Assembly (NCBI GenBank): GCA_965198485.1
Contig: CBDAPQ010000006.1
Location: 47,154 to 111,153 of the forward strand
Direction of reading: 5' to 3'
From: RH-AL1 sp965198485
GTDB taxonomy: Bacteria > Pseudomonadota > Alphaproteobacteria > Rhizobiales > Beijerinckiaceae
Length of the DNA stretch: 64,000 nt
The translations under genes were made by a program, and so were the position numbers. The notes beneath the pieces were generated by a model. It saw only the letters and a program-made list of their open reading frames with translations, ran no database searches and was not told the DNA's origin. Numbering within the stretch: position 1 is the first letter of the stretch; each line of letters starts with the position of its first letter. Positions 7,655 to 16,869 of the stretch are shown here, one piece after another.

Positions 7655-9130
7655 TCAGATCACCTGCTTTTCTTCCTGCCCCCCGACCAAGTGCATGATC
7701 ATGGTCCGCGAGGCGAGCACCGTGCCTTCGGGAGTGATGGAGTAGAGGTCGCCGTTCTTGAAAAAATGCTGCGTGATGCCGCCGAAGACGTCTTCTCCCA
7801 GAGGCTGGCGTGCATTTGGGTTGTGAAATATCTGCAGCTCGTCCGACCAGTGCTCGACATACCCGTCGAGACCGATTGGCTCGGAAAACACGCGGGGATG
7901 CACCGCGTTGGGATCGTGATCGAAGCGGTATCCAAAACGGAAGAAAAGGTGGCCGGGCGCCTCAACCCCGGCGCTGAGCCCCATTCGGTCGAACTTCGCG
8001 AGCGTTCCGGCATTGGAAAAGATGATGGCGGAGATGTTTTCCGCGCCCTCCAGGTCAAAGAAGCCGGTTTCGATCGTCTTGCCCTTGTAGGCGTGAGGGC
8101 CGCCCTTCGTCGCGCGGACGACGAGCTCGCCGTCCACAAACTCCCAGTCCACCCGGTGGCCATAGAGATAGGGCCAAAGCGCCGAGTGCGTGTAGCTCAT
8201 CGAGCCCGGCTCATCGACACTGCCCGACACGTGGAAGTCGGCTACCGCGAGAAGGAACGGCTTCCCCCTGGCTTTCCCCCGCTGCCAGTAGCTCTCTCCA
8301 TCCTTGTTCTTCTTGTTCAGCTTACTCGTCAGGCTCGACCCGTATTTGATCGGCATATAGTGCGCCAAGAATTCCGCCATCTCCTCCGGGGTCCGAGGAT
8401 CAGGGCGATCGGCTAGGACCCCCGACGTCGAGGGGGCGACCGTGGTCGCCTCGACGGTGAACTCAATCCCAGGAGCAATGCAGGAGAAGTCCGGCGCCTC
8501 GGGTTGGGTGATATCGAAGCCGAGCTCGCGAAATGTCGCCCAAAGATACATTTCCCAAAGCCGTTGGTCGAAGGCGTTCTCCTGAAACTCCTTTACGAAA
8601 TGAGGGTCAGTCGGCGCGAGCCATGGCCCGATCTCACGAAAGACAGCCCGGGCGGGAGCCCGGGCTGGACTGTCCAAGAGCACCTTGAAGTGTGGATGCA
8701 GCCGGTCGACATCGACCTCCGGCCCGACGTGGAGGACGTTGGTCGGGTAATTCGTCTCGTCCTCCTGGTCGCCCAAGGCCAAGAAGTCGGCTTCCTCGAC
8801 CGCGCGGCCTATGCGGTCTCGGATGCCGGCTTCGGCGTAAGCGGAACTGCGCAGGCTCATCTCGAGATCGACGCACCGGAACCGCCCGATCTTGTCGCGC
8901 GCCATCAGGATCCAGCCGAAATCGTCATCGGTGCGGTCTCGCAAGACCAGTCCCAGCACGCGCTCCTCGGCGTCGCTCCAATGCGACAGCTCCTCCGCCA
9001 TGAGCCGGGTGGGCGAGCGCCGCGCTCCCAGGGCTAAAAGGTCAAAGCGCGACCGACGCATGGGCCGGCTCAGCCCCGCTCGGCGCCGTCGCTCCTTTGT
9101 CTTCGCCCTGGCTTCACCCATGGGGACCAT
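7655..9130 (-). CDS. Unknown 491-aa protein inside the SOS mutasome locus
   Basis: I do not recognise a named family with confidence. The protein is soluble, with no signal peptide or membrane segment. The basic N-terminus (about 45 residues, with RRRR and RRSRFDLLALGARR) is followed by an acidic middle part. At about residues 205-235 comes LGFDITQPEAPDFSC then GIEFTVEATTV, and later lysine-rich SKLNKKNK and KPFLLAVADFH. That spacing (D, then E-x-E, then a beta strand) could be a PD-(D/E)xK-like nuclease core, but no exact motif is present, so this is only a suggestion. The gene converges on dinB and is divergent from dnaE2, sharing the gap that holds the LexA box at 9230-9244. No clear ribosome binding site picks among Met1, Met4 and Met44. 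Confidence 0.7.
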   Translation of the reverse strand: MVPMGEARAKTKERRRRAGLSRPMRRSRFDLLALGARRSPTRLMAEELSHWSDAEERVLGLVLRDRTDDDFGWILMARDKIGRFRCVDLEMSLRSSAYAEAGIRDRIGRAVEEADFLALGDQEDETNYPTNVLHVGPEVDVDRLHPHFKVLLDSPARAPARAVFREIGPWLAPTDPHFVKEFQENAFDQRLWEMYLWATFRELGFDITQPEAPDFSCIAPGIEFTVEATTVAPSTSGVLADRPDPRTPEEMAEFLAHYMPIKYGSSLTSKLNKKNKDGESYWQRGKARGKPFLLAVADFHVSGSVDEPGSMSYTHSALWPYLYGHRVDWEFVDGELVVRATKGGPHAYKGKTIETGFFDLEGAENISAIIFSNAGTLAKFDRMGLSAGVEAPGHLFFRFGYRFDHDPNAVHPRVFSEPIGLDGYVEHWSDELQIFHNPNARQPLGEDVFGGITQHFFKNGDLYSITPEGTVLASRTMIMHLVGGQEEKQVI

Positions 9131-9229
9131 CTAGGCGACCGCAGGCGTGGGCGCGAGACCCCGACCCCGCATGCGATCATCCCGGCGGATCGATAGGCAG
9201 GCTGATCATACTCGACTCTCCCTTGCTAA

Positions 9230-9244
9230 GAACATACCAGGAAC
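9230..9244 (+). promoter_or_regulatory. LexA (SOS) box upstream of dnaE2
   Basis: GAAC-ATACCAG-GAAC, an exact GAAC-N7-GAAC operator, ends 15 bp before the dnaE2 start codon and lies about 100 bp from the start of the divergent 491-aa gene. It could therefore control both directions. Confidence 0.85.
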
Positions 9245-9259
9245 ACTGGAGGGCGGCCC

Positions 9260-12200
9260 GTGCCACGCTACGCCGAGCTTCAAGTCACCAGTCACTTCTC
9301 CTTCCTGCGCGGGTCAAGCGCCTGTGAGGACTTGTTCAGCCAAGCTGCCCTTTGCGGAATCGAGGGGTTGGCTGTCTGCGACCGCAACTCCCTGGCGGGG
9401 ATCGTGCGCGCGCACGAGGCCGCCAAGGTGACAGGGGTGCGGTCGGTCGTCGGGTGCCGCCTGGACCTGACGGACGGCACGGCGCTTCTCGTCTATCCGA
9501 CCGACCGCGTCGCCTACGGCCGGCTCTGCCGCCTCCTCTCGCTCGGGAAGGGGAGGGCTGGGAAGGGAGGCTGCGAGCTCGCCTGGGAGGACGTCTGCGC
9601 CTGGAGCGATGGTCTCCTGGCGACCCTCGTTCCTGGGGACGCCGATGCGGACTGCGCGGCGCGGCTGCGCCGGCTGGCCGCGCAGTTCGGCGACCGCGCT
9701 TTCTGCGCCCTGACCCTCCAGCGGCGTCCCGGAGATCACCGGCGGCTGCACGACCTCTCCAACCTGGCCGCCGCCGCCCGCGTCCGGACAGTCGTGACCA
9801 ACGATGTGCTGTTCCACGCCCCCTCGCGGCGTCTCCTGCAGGACGTGGTCACCTGCATCCGCGAGGGGTGCACAATCGACGACGTCGGCTTTCGGCGTGA
9901 GCGCAACGCGGACCGGCACCTGAAGCGCGCCGAGGAGATGGCGCGGCTCTTCCAGCGGCATCCGGAGGCGCTGGCGCGGACGACGGAGATCGTCGAGCGC
10001 TGCACCTTCAGCCTGGACGAGCTGCGCTATCAGTACCCCGACGAGGTGCTGGTCCCCGGCGTTGCGCCCCAGGCGGCGCTGGAGCGGCGAACCTGGGAGG
10101 GTGCGGCCGACCGCTATCCGGAAGGCGTGCCGGCGCACGTGGCCAAGCAGCTTCGGCACGAGCTGAGCCTGATCGGCCAGCTTGAGTATGCGCCCTACTT
10201 CCTGACGGTGGACGCGATCGTGCGGTTCGCACGCTCGAAGGGCATCCTCTGCCAGGGGCGGGGTTCGGCCGCCAACTCGGCCGTCTGCTTCGTGCTGGGC
10301 GTGACCAGCATCGACCCCGAGCGCAACGACCTCCTTTTCGAGCGCTTCGTCTCGATGGAGCGGCGCGAGCCTCCCGACATCGACGTCGACTTCGAGCACG
10401 AGCGCCGCGAGGAGGTGATCCAATGGATCTACGAGACCTACGGCCGTGACCGGGCGGCGCTATGCGCGACGGTGATGCGCTTCCGCGCGAAGGGTGCCGT
10501 GCGCGACGTGGGCAAGGTGCTGGGCCTGACCGAGGACGTCACCGCCGCCCTGGCCGGTCAGGTCTGGGGCTGGAGCGAGGAGGGCGTGCAGGAGGACCAT
10601 GCCGCCGACCTGAACCTGAACCTGGGGGACAGACGGCTGCGGCTGACGCTGGACCTCGCCCGCGAGCTGATCGGCACGCCTCGCCAGCTGGGGCAACACC
10701 CCGGCGGCTTTGTACTGACGCAGGATCGCCTGGACGAACTCGTGCCCATTGAGCCCGCCCGGATGGAGGACCGGGCGGTGATCGAGTGGGACAAGGACGA
10801 CATCGATGCGCTGAAGTTCATGAAGGTCGACGTGCTGGGTCTGGGGATGCTCGGCTGCATGCGGCGGGCCTTCGCGCTCCTAGCCGAGGCCAAGGACACC
10901 AACCTCGACCTCGCCACCATCCCCGCCGAGGATCCGCGGACTTACGCGATGATCAGGAAGGCCGACACGCTCGGCACCTTCCAGATCGAGAGCCGCGCGC
11001 AGATGGCCATGCTGCCGCGGATAAAGCCCCGGACCTTCCACGACCTCGTGGTGCAGGTCGCGATCGTCCGGCCGGGTCCCATCCAGGGCGACATGGTCCA
11101 CCCCTACCTGCGTCGGCGCGAGGGGTTGGAGCCGGTCAGCTACCCCAAGCCGGAGCTGGAGGCGGTGCTCGGCAAGACGCTCGGCGTGCCGCTCTTCCAG
11201 GAGCAGGCCATGCGGGTAGCCATCGAGTGCGCCGGGTTCACGCCCGGCGAGGCGGACCAGCTGCGGCGCGCCATGGCCACCTTCAAGTTCACCGGCGGGG
11301 TCAGCCACTTCCGCGACAAGCTGGTCGAGGGCATGGTGGAGCGCGGCTACGAGCGCGCCTTCGCCGAGACCACCTTCAAGCAGCTGGAGGGCTTCGGCTC
11401 GTACGGCTTCCCCGAAAGCCACGCCGCCAGCTTCGCGCTCTTGGCCTACGCCTCGGCCTGGCTGAAGTGCTGGCACCCGGATGTCTTCTGCGCCGCGCTC
11501 CTCAATGCCCAGCCGATGGGCTTCTACGCGCCCGCGCAGATCGTGCGGGACGCGCAACAGCACGGGGTCGAGGTGCGGCCGGTGTGCGTCAACGCCTCGC
11601 GCTGGGACTGCACCTTGGAGCCGACAGAGGACGAGGATCGGCTCGCCGTGCGGCTCGGCCTGCGCATGAGCAAGGGCCTGCGCGAGATGGAGGCGGCCAA
11701 GATCGTCGTGGCCCGTGCCGACCAGCCCTACGCCAGCCCGGAGGAAGTGCTGCGGCGCGCGGGCGCGCCTGTGTCAGCGCTGGAGCGGCTCGCCGAGGCC
11801 GACGCCTTTCGCGCCGCGCTCGGGCTTGGCCGGCGCGAGGCGGCGTGGACGATCAAGGCGCTGCGCGACCATGCCTTGCCGCTGTTTGCGGCGGCCGACG
11901 AGAGGGGAGGGGGGCTCGCGCCGGAGATCGTCGAGGCGCCCGTGACGCTGCGGCCGATGACCGAGGGCCGGGAGGTGGTGGAGGACTACGGCCACGTGGG
12001 GCTGACGTTATGTGCCCATCCGGTCAGCTTCCTGCGCGAGGAGCTGACCAAGCGGCGGATGGTCACCTGCGCCGAGGCGGGCGCGGCGCGGGATGGGCGA
12101 CGGTGCACGGTCGCGGGCCTCGTCCTGATGCGGCAGAAGCCGGGGTCCGCGAAGGGGGTGATGTTCATCACCCTGGAGGACGAGACTGGCGTCGCCAATC

Positions 12201-12532
12201 TGGTGGTCTGGCCGCAGCTCTTCGAGAAGCAGCGAAGGCTGGTCCTGTCGGCCAACATGATGGGCGTGGAAGGGCGCGTTCAGCGCGAAGGCGACGTCGT
12301 CCACGTGGTCGCCTACAAGCTCCTAGACCTCGCCGAGGACCTGCGTGGGGTCGGCAAGAAGGAGGGCGCCTTGACCCTGCCGCGCGGCCGCGGCGACGGG
12401 GCGACGCACGGAGGTGGGCCCGACGCCCGTGACCCGCCCACGCCGAAGGGGCGTGCGAAGCCGCGAGACATCTACATTCCAGACTTGGCGCTCGGCTCAG
12501 GGATCAAGGTGCCGACGCGTGATTTCAGGTGA
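9260..12532 (+). CDS. dnaE2: DnaE2 (ImuC), error-prone C-family DNA polymerase
   Basis: A 1090-residue DnaE2, the catalytic subunit of the ImuA-ImuB-DnaE2 mutasome. It starts with a PHP domain (YAELQVTSHFSFLRGSSA), then the palm domain with PPDIDVDFEHERREEVI near residue 372 and KVDVLGLGML near 516, a finger/helical region (GGFVLTQ, RPGPIQGDMVHPYLRR), and an OB-fold near the C-terminus (VAGLVLMRQKPGSAKGVMF). The GTG at 9260 is preceded by GGAGGG at a good distance and by a LexA box. The end GSGIKVPTRDFR is the usual DnaE2 tail. In the usual cassette it directly follows imuB; here 2.8 kb with dinB and an unknown gene intervene. Confidence 0.95.
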   Translation: MPRYAELQVTSHFSFLRGSSACEDLFSQAALCGIEGLAVCDRNSLAGIVRAHEAAKVTGVRSVVGCRLDLTDGTALLVYPTDRVAYGRLCRLLSLGKGRAGKGGCELAWEDVCAWSDGLLATLVPGDADADCAARLRRLAAQFGDRAFCALTLQRRPGDHRRLHDLSNLAAAARVRTVVTNDVLFHAPSRRLLQDVVTCIREGCTIDDVGFRRERNADRHLKRAEEMARLFQRHPEALARTTEIVERCTFSLDELRYQYPDEVLVPGVAPQAALERRTWEGAADRYPEGVPAHVAKQLRHELSLIGQLEYAPYFLTVDAIVRFARSKGILCQGRGSAANSAVCFVLGVTSIDPERNDLLFERFVSMERREPPDIDVDFEHERREEVIQWIYETYGRDRAALCATVMRFRAKGAVRDVGKVLGLTEDVTAALAGQVWGWSEEGVQEDHAADLNLNLGDRRLRLTLDLARELIGTPRQLGQHPGGFVLTQDRLDELVPIEPARMEDRAVIEWDKDDIDALKFMKVDVLGLGMLGCMRRAFALLAEAKDTNLDLATIPAEDPRTYAMIRKADTLGTFQIESRAQMAMLPRIKPRTFHDLVVQVAIVRPGPIQGDMVHPYLRRREGLEPVSYPKPELEAVLGKTLGVPLFQEQAMRVAIECAGFTPGEADQLRRAMATFKFTGGVSHFRDKLVEGMVERGYERAFAETTFKQLEGFGSYGFPESHAASFALLAYASAWLKCWHPDVFCAALLNAQPMGFYAPAQIVRDAQQHGVEVRPVCVNASRWDCTLEPTEDEDRLAVRLGLRMSKGLREMEAAKIVVARADQPYASPEEVLRRAGAPVSALERLAEADAFRAALGLGRREAAWTIKALRDHALPLFAAADERGGGLAPEIVEAPVTLRPMTEGREVVEDYGHVGLTLCAHPVSFLREELTKRRMVTCAEAGAARDGRRCTVAGLVLMRQKPGSAKGVMFITLEDETGVANLVVWPQLFEKQRRLVLSANMMGVEGRVQREGDVVHVVAYKLLDLAEDLRGVGKKEGALTLPRGRGDGATHGGGPDARDPPTPKGRAKPRDIYIPDLALGSGIKVPTRDFR

Positions 12533-12916
12533 CCCGCAGGTTTGGTGCGACGACAACGCGAATCCTGCCGAGCGCACGTCGCTGCGTCAGGAGGCAAGTA
12601 TGGAGGTCGCTGCAATGCGCCGCGCTCGTGTCACTGATTAGCAGTTTAGCCGACGTATGGCGCTGGTCCCAATCTAGTCAGATTCGGGTCAAACCCGGCA
12701 TAGCCATGTCGAAGGCGACGGAAGAGGAGGCCGAGGAATTCCGAGTGCCCCCGAGTGGCAAGCGCAGGATATCGAATGACTTTCATGCAGAAGGTTTACT
12801 CGGAGTCGGTCTTGAGCGCGCGCCTCGAGCGTCTGGGACAACCATATCATCAAAGGACCTCTGGAGGGTCATTACCGATAATCAGGTGATCGCGAATTGG
12901 AACCGAATCGTAACCC
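12533..12916. other. Non-coding gap between convergent dnaE2 and the SMC-like gene
   Basis: The gap is visibly less GC-rich than its surroundings. A short plus-strand frame from ATG 12706 to 12972 (88 codons, MSKATEEEAEEF onward) crosses it and runs 56 bp into the opposite gene. I see no domain, no good ribosome binding site and no known family, so I do not call it a gene. No convincing terminator hairpin was found. Confidence 0.4.
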
Positions 12917-15406
12917 TCAAACCGCAACGGCAGGAGTTCGGCTGGACACCTTTGTCTTCTCAGTTATGTTGAAGTTCACCGACCCACATCTGCAGCGTAG
13001 GCCCTGTTTTTTTCCCTTTCGCGGCGTGATCGAGAGCATCTCGTTGCAAGCCGGGCACGAAAAATGTTCCGTCAGCGATTTGAATGCGCCCACCAGCGGC
13101 GTGAAGTCCTGCTTTTGAAGGTCCGCCCAGGCGTTGAAGTGGAGAGCGGCGTTCACCTGCCATTGATCCGTCGAGACCTTGTCCTTGACGGCGTCAAAGG
13201 CGGCGCTTCGGACTGTGATCGCGGCGAGCACCTCCTGCTGTCCCCAGGAATTGGCGGCCGCCTTGGCGCTTCCGTAGGCCTTGCCAAGGGCTGAGACGGC
13301 GCTCGGCAGGAGGTCGCCGAGGTCAAACTGCGCGTCGCCGTGGAACTCCACTTGGGCGCGGAGCCGATCGCACGCCTCCTTGCCGAAGTGCTCCAAATAG
13401 TGGCGCAGAAGCGCCGCGGCGGCACGGACATCGTTCTTGGCCAAGTGGCCTTCGATTTCCGCCCAGACGTCGTGGTTATCCCACTCGGTAGGGCCAAGGT
13501 CGACGCTCCAAGTCCTGAAGTGTGCAAAGTGACGGCCCACAACCAGACCCTCGGACTTCATGTGGCGCAGCCAGATCTCGTCGTGGGTGGTGAAGATGAA
13601 CTGGGTGTTCGGAAAGTGGGTCCTTAAGAGCGCGCAAACCTCGCGCCTATGGCCCGCATCGACTGACATCAAAACGTCGTCGAGGACCGCGAAGGTGAAG
13701 TTGCTGGCTAGAAGGTGATGCATGAGGGCGAGGTAGAGGCACAGCCCCATGCCGTCTTGGTGGCCTTCGCTGTGGTAGGCGCCGGGTGGAAAGTGGCCAC
13801 GTCCGTAGAAGTCCACATCGAAGCCGAGCTTGCCGATTGAAGGCAGCAGCTTGGCGGTGAACGCGCTCTCGTCGTCCTTGTTGATCTCGCGGTAGTAGGC
13901 AGTGAAGTTGGTTTCGACCTGTTTGTAGATGTCCTCCAGCGCCTTGTTCGTCACGTCCGCATAGACCGCGAGCGCCGACGCTGACCGATCAGCGCGGAGC
14001 TTGCCGGCCGTGACCTTGGACCTTGCCGCGCGATATGCTTCCAGACGCTCTTGAGCGATCACCAGAAAGTCGCGCGCCGCATCCTGCTTGCTGGGCTCGG
14101 GCAGCGCCGCCACCGCAGCCGCCAGAGCCGCCATAGGACCGGCGACTGTCTCGGGATCGTGCGCCTGGCTGAGAGCCGCGATTGCCTCGTCCAGCGGCAA
14201 GAGCTTCTGCAGCGCTTGATACTGACGGAGCAGCCGAGCCTTGAAGCCCGTGAGCTCGACCGCGTCCACGGCCGGAGAGAGCGTTTGTGCGTGCGTGATC
14301 AGGGTGGCGACCGCCGCGCCTGCCGCTTGGATCCTGCCCAAGATCGGCTGGACCAAGGCATCCAGTGCTTTCCGCTGAGCGGCGACAGCGGCGAGATAGC
14401 CGAGCTTCGCCTGGATGAGCGCCTTGAAGGCCTCGGGCGCGAATGGCGTATCGCACACCGGGCAGGTCTGGTCGTCGTAGAGCGACAAGGCATCGCGGAG
14501 CAGCGCGTCTCGCGACACGCCGGACAGGGCGTCGGCGTCGGCCGCCAGGGTCGTCGCCGCCTCTAGCGCGCCGCTAACAGCGTTCAGGTGATCGGGTCCG
14601 GCCAACGCCGCCAGCGCGGCGTGGAAAAGCTGAATGTCAGCGGCCGCCTGAGCCTTCGGCACTCGGGTGACGGCGGTGGAGGCGGAGGCCGTGGCAAGAC
14701 CGTCCTTGAGCGAAGTCGTCACCTCAAGGTCGGTCAAGGGTGCCAGCCCCAGAGTGATGCGGTGGGTGTTGGCCGCGCCGAGCACCGCGCTTTTGGAGAC
14801 CTGCGGTGCGCCGAGGCCGCTCAACAGGCTCCGCTGTGCGTCACCCTCGTCCCGCTGAAATGCAGGCAGCTCCTTGGAGGCCGTGTTGGCAACGCGCTGC
14901 AGCACGACGCGAAGCTTCTCGATGTCCTCCATGCGCAGCAGCGCCTGGACCTCTTTGGAGCGGTCTCCGGGGTTGGACAGGACGTATTTGATGAGTTCGC
15001 GCCGGCTCAGCACGAATTCCGGATGCAGGCGCACCGTTTCAAAGGCTGCGCGCACGTCCGGGTCGTCGGGCGTGATGATCGGTATTGAGGCGGCCTTCAC
15101 CGTGCGATGGATCGTAGCCTTCTTGCCTCCCTTGGAGGGAATCGAAACCTCGAGGGTGACCGCGGCTCGCTCGGGCTTGTTTCGGCTGTCGACGTGCGGT
15201 CCGTGCGCCTTTATCGACAGGTTGCCCGTACCGCCGCCGGACAACCGAGAGATGTTGCCGGTTAGGGCGAATTCGATGGCGTCGACGATGCCACTTTTAC
15301 CCGTTCCGTTCGGGCCGCAGGCGGCGAAGTTCTGACCCTGCAGGTTCAGGGTCAGGTCGCGGATGCCCCGAAACTCCTGAATCTTGACGGACTCGATCCG
15401 GATCAT
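12917..15406 (-). CDS. Rad50/SMC-like AAA ATPase, probable defence or repair protein
   Basis: An 829-residue ABC-type ATPase. Walker A GPNGTGKSG is at residues 31-39 after the opening EFRGIRDLTL, typical of Rad50/RecF-like proteins. A CPVCD motif near residue 315 sits inside an Ala-rich helical region and resembles a zinc-hook position. FAVLDDVLMSVD near 572 is the Walker B/D-loop, followed by FIFTTHDEIWLRHM. The C-terminal 60 residues hold a second cysteine cluster (CPAC then CRC), a probable zinc ribbon. The start overlaps the preceding 72-aa gene by 4 bp, so the two are coupled. Such SMC-like ATPases with tiny partners occur in anti-phage loci, but I cannot assign a named system. It ends the minus-strand block that includes a type III R-M set. 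Confidence 0.8.
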   Translation of the reverse strand: MIRIESVKIQEFRGIRDLTLNLQGQNFAACGPNGTGKSGIVDAIEFALTGNISRLSGGGTGNLSIKAHGPHVDSRNKPERAAVTLEVSIPSKGGKKATIHRTVKAASIPIITPDDPDVRAAFETVRLHPEFVLSRRELIKYVLSNPGDRSKEVQALLRMEDIEKLRVVLQRVANTASKELPAFQRDEGDAQRSLLSGLGAPQVSKSAVLGAANTHRITLGLAPLTDLEVTTSLKDGLATASASTAVTRVPKAQAAADIQLFHAALAALAGPDHLNAVSGALEAATTLAADADALSGVSRDALLRDALSLYDDQTCPVCDTPFAPEAFKALIQAKLGYLAAVAAQRKALDALVQPILGRIQAAGAAVATLITHAQTLSPAVDAVELTGFKARLLRQYQALQKLLPLDEAIAALSQAHDPETVAGPMAALAAAVAALPEPSKQDAARDFLVIAQERLEAYRAARSKVTAGKLRADRSASALAVYADVTNKALEDIYKQVETNFTAYYREINKDDESAFTAKLLPSIGKLGFDVDFYGRGHFPPGAYHSEGHQDGMGLCLYLALMHHLLASNFTFAVLDDVLMSVDAGHRREVCALLRTHFPNTQFIFTTHDEIWLRHMKSEGLVVGRHFAHFRTWSVDLGPTEWDNHDVWAEIEGHLAKNDVRAAAALLRHYLEHFGKEACDRLRAQVEFHGDAQFDLGDLLPSAVSALGKAYGSAKAAANSWGQQEVLAAITVRSAAFDAVKDKVSTDQWQVNAALHFNAWADLQKQDFTPLVGAFKSLTEHFSCPACNEMLSITPRKGKKQGLRCRCGSVNFNITEKTKVSSRTPAVAV

Positions 15407-15621
15407 GAGCCGTCCGGGAACATGGCCGCTTTGATGGCAGCTTCGCTGAACTGGCCTTTATCGAGAACGGTAGCCCGAAGTTTCGGCGCGATCTCGGCGA
15501 AACCGTCCGTCACGGCCAACTTGTCGAAGAACAGGGATAGCACAGAGCGTGCGACGGTTGCGACCTCTCCGGCCTTCATCTCGTCTGCAGCCTCGTCGTT
15601 CTCGGCTCGCATGGAGCTCAC
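15403..15621 (-). CDS. 72-aa partner of the SMC-like ATPase
   Basis: A small acidic, mostly helical protein without Cys clusters, membrane segments or signal peptide. Its visible features are an N-terminal run rich in Glu/Asp and a C-terminal half with FFDKLAVTDGFAEIAP and GQFSEAAIKAAMF. The stop overlaps the start of the ATPase gene by 4 bp (ATGA), which strongly suggests co-translation and a stoichiometric complex. The size and position recall the small middle component found beside ABC ATPases in ABC-three-component defence systems, but a third (C-terminal) component is not visible here. I do not recognise the family itself. Confidence 0.7.
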   Translation of the reverse strand: MSSMRAENDEAADEMKAGEVATVARSVLSLFFDKLAVTDGFAEIAPKLRATVLDKGQFSEAAIKAAMFPDGS

Positions 15622-15945
15622 CTCAGCGTTGCGTCCAGCGGGGGTTTAGCACCTTACCGCCGCGCGCGCAGGTGCCGGGGCTAGCCGACCTAGTGGCGAC
15701 CGGTTCCCGTCGTCCAGGAAGCCCATGGTCGGCACGGAGCCCCGGCCGGCGTAGGCTTCATGCCCGGAACCGGACTCTGCCAAGAACCGCCTTGAGCCAG
15801 ACCTGCGCCCTCGCGGCTATGACAAGGCGGTTCGGTTCAGGCCGCAGACGTATCCAGAGCACGATCTGACCTCGACCCAGCGTCTCAGCCCGGCTTCAAG
15901 CGAGATCGTGAGGCAGGACCTTGCGCGGGCCGTCCCAAGAGCTGC
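15622..15945. other. 324-bp gap between exonuclease and the 72-aa/ATPase pair
   Basis: No open frame here looks like a protein. The gap separates the Mod-Res-exonuclease unit from the downstream 72-aa/ATPase unit on the same strand, so it probably holds a promoter for the latter. The only structure I see is the inverted repeat listed at 15784-15833. Confidence 0.5.
15784..15833. repeat. Perfect 10-bp inverted repeat, possible hairpin
   Basis: GAACCGCCTT at 15784-15793 pairs exactly with AAGGCGGTTC at 15824-15833, with a 30-nt loop. It lies downstream of the exonuclease gene and upstream of the ATPase pair. It could be part of a terminator or a regulator site; there is no T run. Confidence 0.5.
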
Positions 15946-16869
15946 TCACACTCGCTCGGAATAGCGGTCGTAGGCGCTGACGCGCCGCTGCAGCGGTTCG
16001 ACCTCGTAGCCGAAGACGTAATTCCGCAGGAAGTCGACTTCACAGTCGAGCGCGTCCTCGGCCAAGTCGATCCACCAAGCTCGAGGACGGCCGTCCTCGC
16101 CGCCGCACCAGCGATAGCCACGGCCCTTAAGCGTGTCCTTGTGATCGAACGGCGCGCCGTCCGCCCAAAGGCGGAAGCTTGGCCTGCGCGCTCGCTCGAG
16201 GAGGTGGGCGAAGGCGGTCCGGCCGGAAACAGGGAGGGGACGGGCGAGGAGCTCAAGCGTGGCGTGGCAGTCGTGCAGCGCCCGGTGCTTGTCGTAGAAG
16301 AAGCCGTTTTGGGCGGCCAAATAGGCGAGCTTCAACCCTTCGAAGCCCTCCTCGCGCCAGGGCGGCTCGCTCATGGTGCAGCCCCAGGCCTTAGTGGAAA
16401 AGTAGGGGTGGAGCCGCTCGGCGAAGCGCCGGTCGAATGCGGCGTTGTGCGCCAGCACAATCACCGCCGGCGCGACGAAGGCTCCTATCGCCTCAGGATC
16501 GAGCGCGTGACCGGCAACGGTCTCCGCGCTGATGCCCGTCAGCGCGGTGATCTCGGCCGAGATGGCCCGAGCGGGCTCGTGGTAGCCCTGAAAGGTGTCC
16601 ACTACGCCCAGGACCTCGCCCTCAGGCGTGTAGGCGAAGCGAACCATGGCGAGCTCGATCACCTCGTCGCCGCGAAGATCCGAGCCCGTGGTCTCCACGT
16701 CGATCACCAAGCCCAGCCTCGCGCCGGCGGGCAGCGAGGGGAGGGGGGTGGGAGCCACAAGGCGACGCAAAACCCGGTACTCGCCGGAGGCCTCCAGCGT
16801 CGCAGCCATGGCCTGCAAATCAGCGCAGGGCAACGATCCAACGGTTCCCGCCCGCTCGTCAGAAGTCAT
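15946..16869 (-). CDS. DEDDh 3'-5' exonuclease (DnaQ/epsilon-like)
   Basis: A 307-residue exonuclease of the DnaQ/RNase T superfamily. Exo I reads VIDVETTGSDL (Asp57, Glu59), exo II is around AHNAAFDRRF, and exo III is HRALHDCHATLEL with the DEDDh-type His. After the nuclease core there is a distinct C-terminal domain of about 100 residues with GYRWCGGEDGRPRAWW and FLRNYVFG, seen in stand-alone DnaQ-like exonucleases. The gene begins inside the last codons of the Res-like gene (11-bp overlap), so it is translated with the R-M operon. That linkage suggests a nuclease accessory to the restriction system rather than replication proofreading, which is inference. Confidence 0.85.
   Translation of the reverse strand: MTSDERAGTVGSLPCADLQAMAATLEASGEYRVLRRLVAPTPLPSLPAGARLGLVIDVETTGSDLRGDEVIELAMVRFAYTPEGEVLGVVDTFQGYHEPARAISAEITALTGISAETVAGHALDPEAIGAFVAPAVIVLAHNAAFDRRFAERLHPYFSTKAWGCTMSEPPWREEGFEGLKLAYLAAQNGFFYDKHRALHDCHATLELLARPLPVSGRTAFAHLLERARRPSFRLWADGAPFDHKDTLKGRGYRWCGGEDGRPRAWWIDLAEDALDCEVDFLRNYVFGYEVEPLQRRVSAYDRYSERV

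Noticed and set aside
10786..12432. 548-codon plus-strand frame within dnaE2
   Set aside because: Overlaps the polymerase gene in another frame, with Arg/Gly/Ala-rich composition and no domain.
12706..12972. 88-codon plus-strand frame between dnaE2 and the SMC-like gene
   Set aside because: No ribosome binding site or motif, and it runs into the opposite gene.
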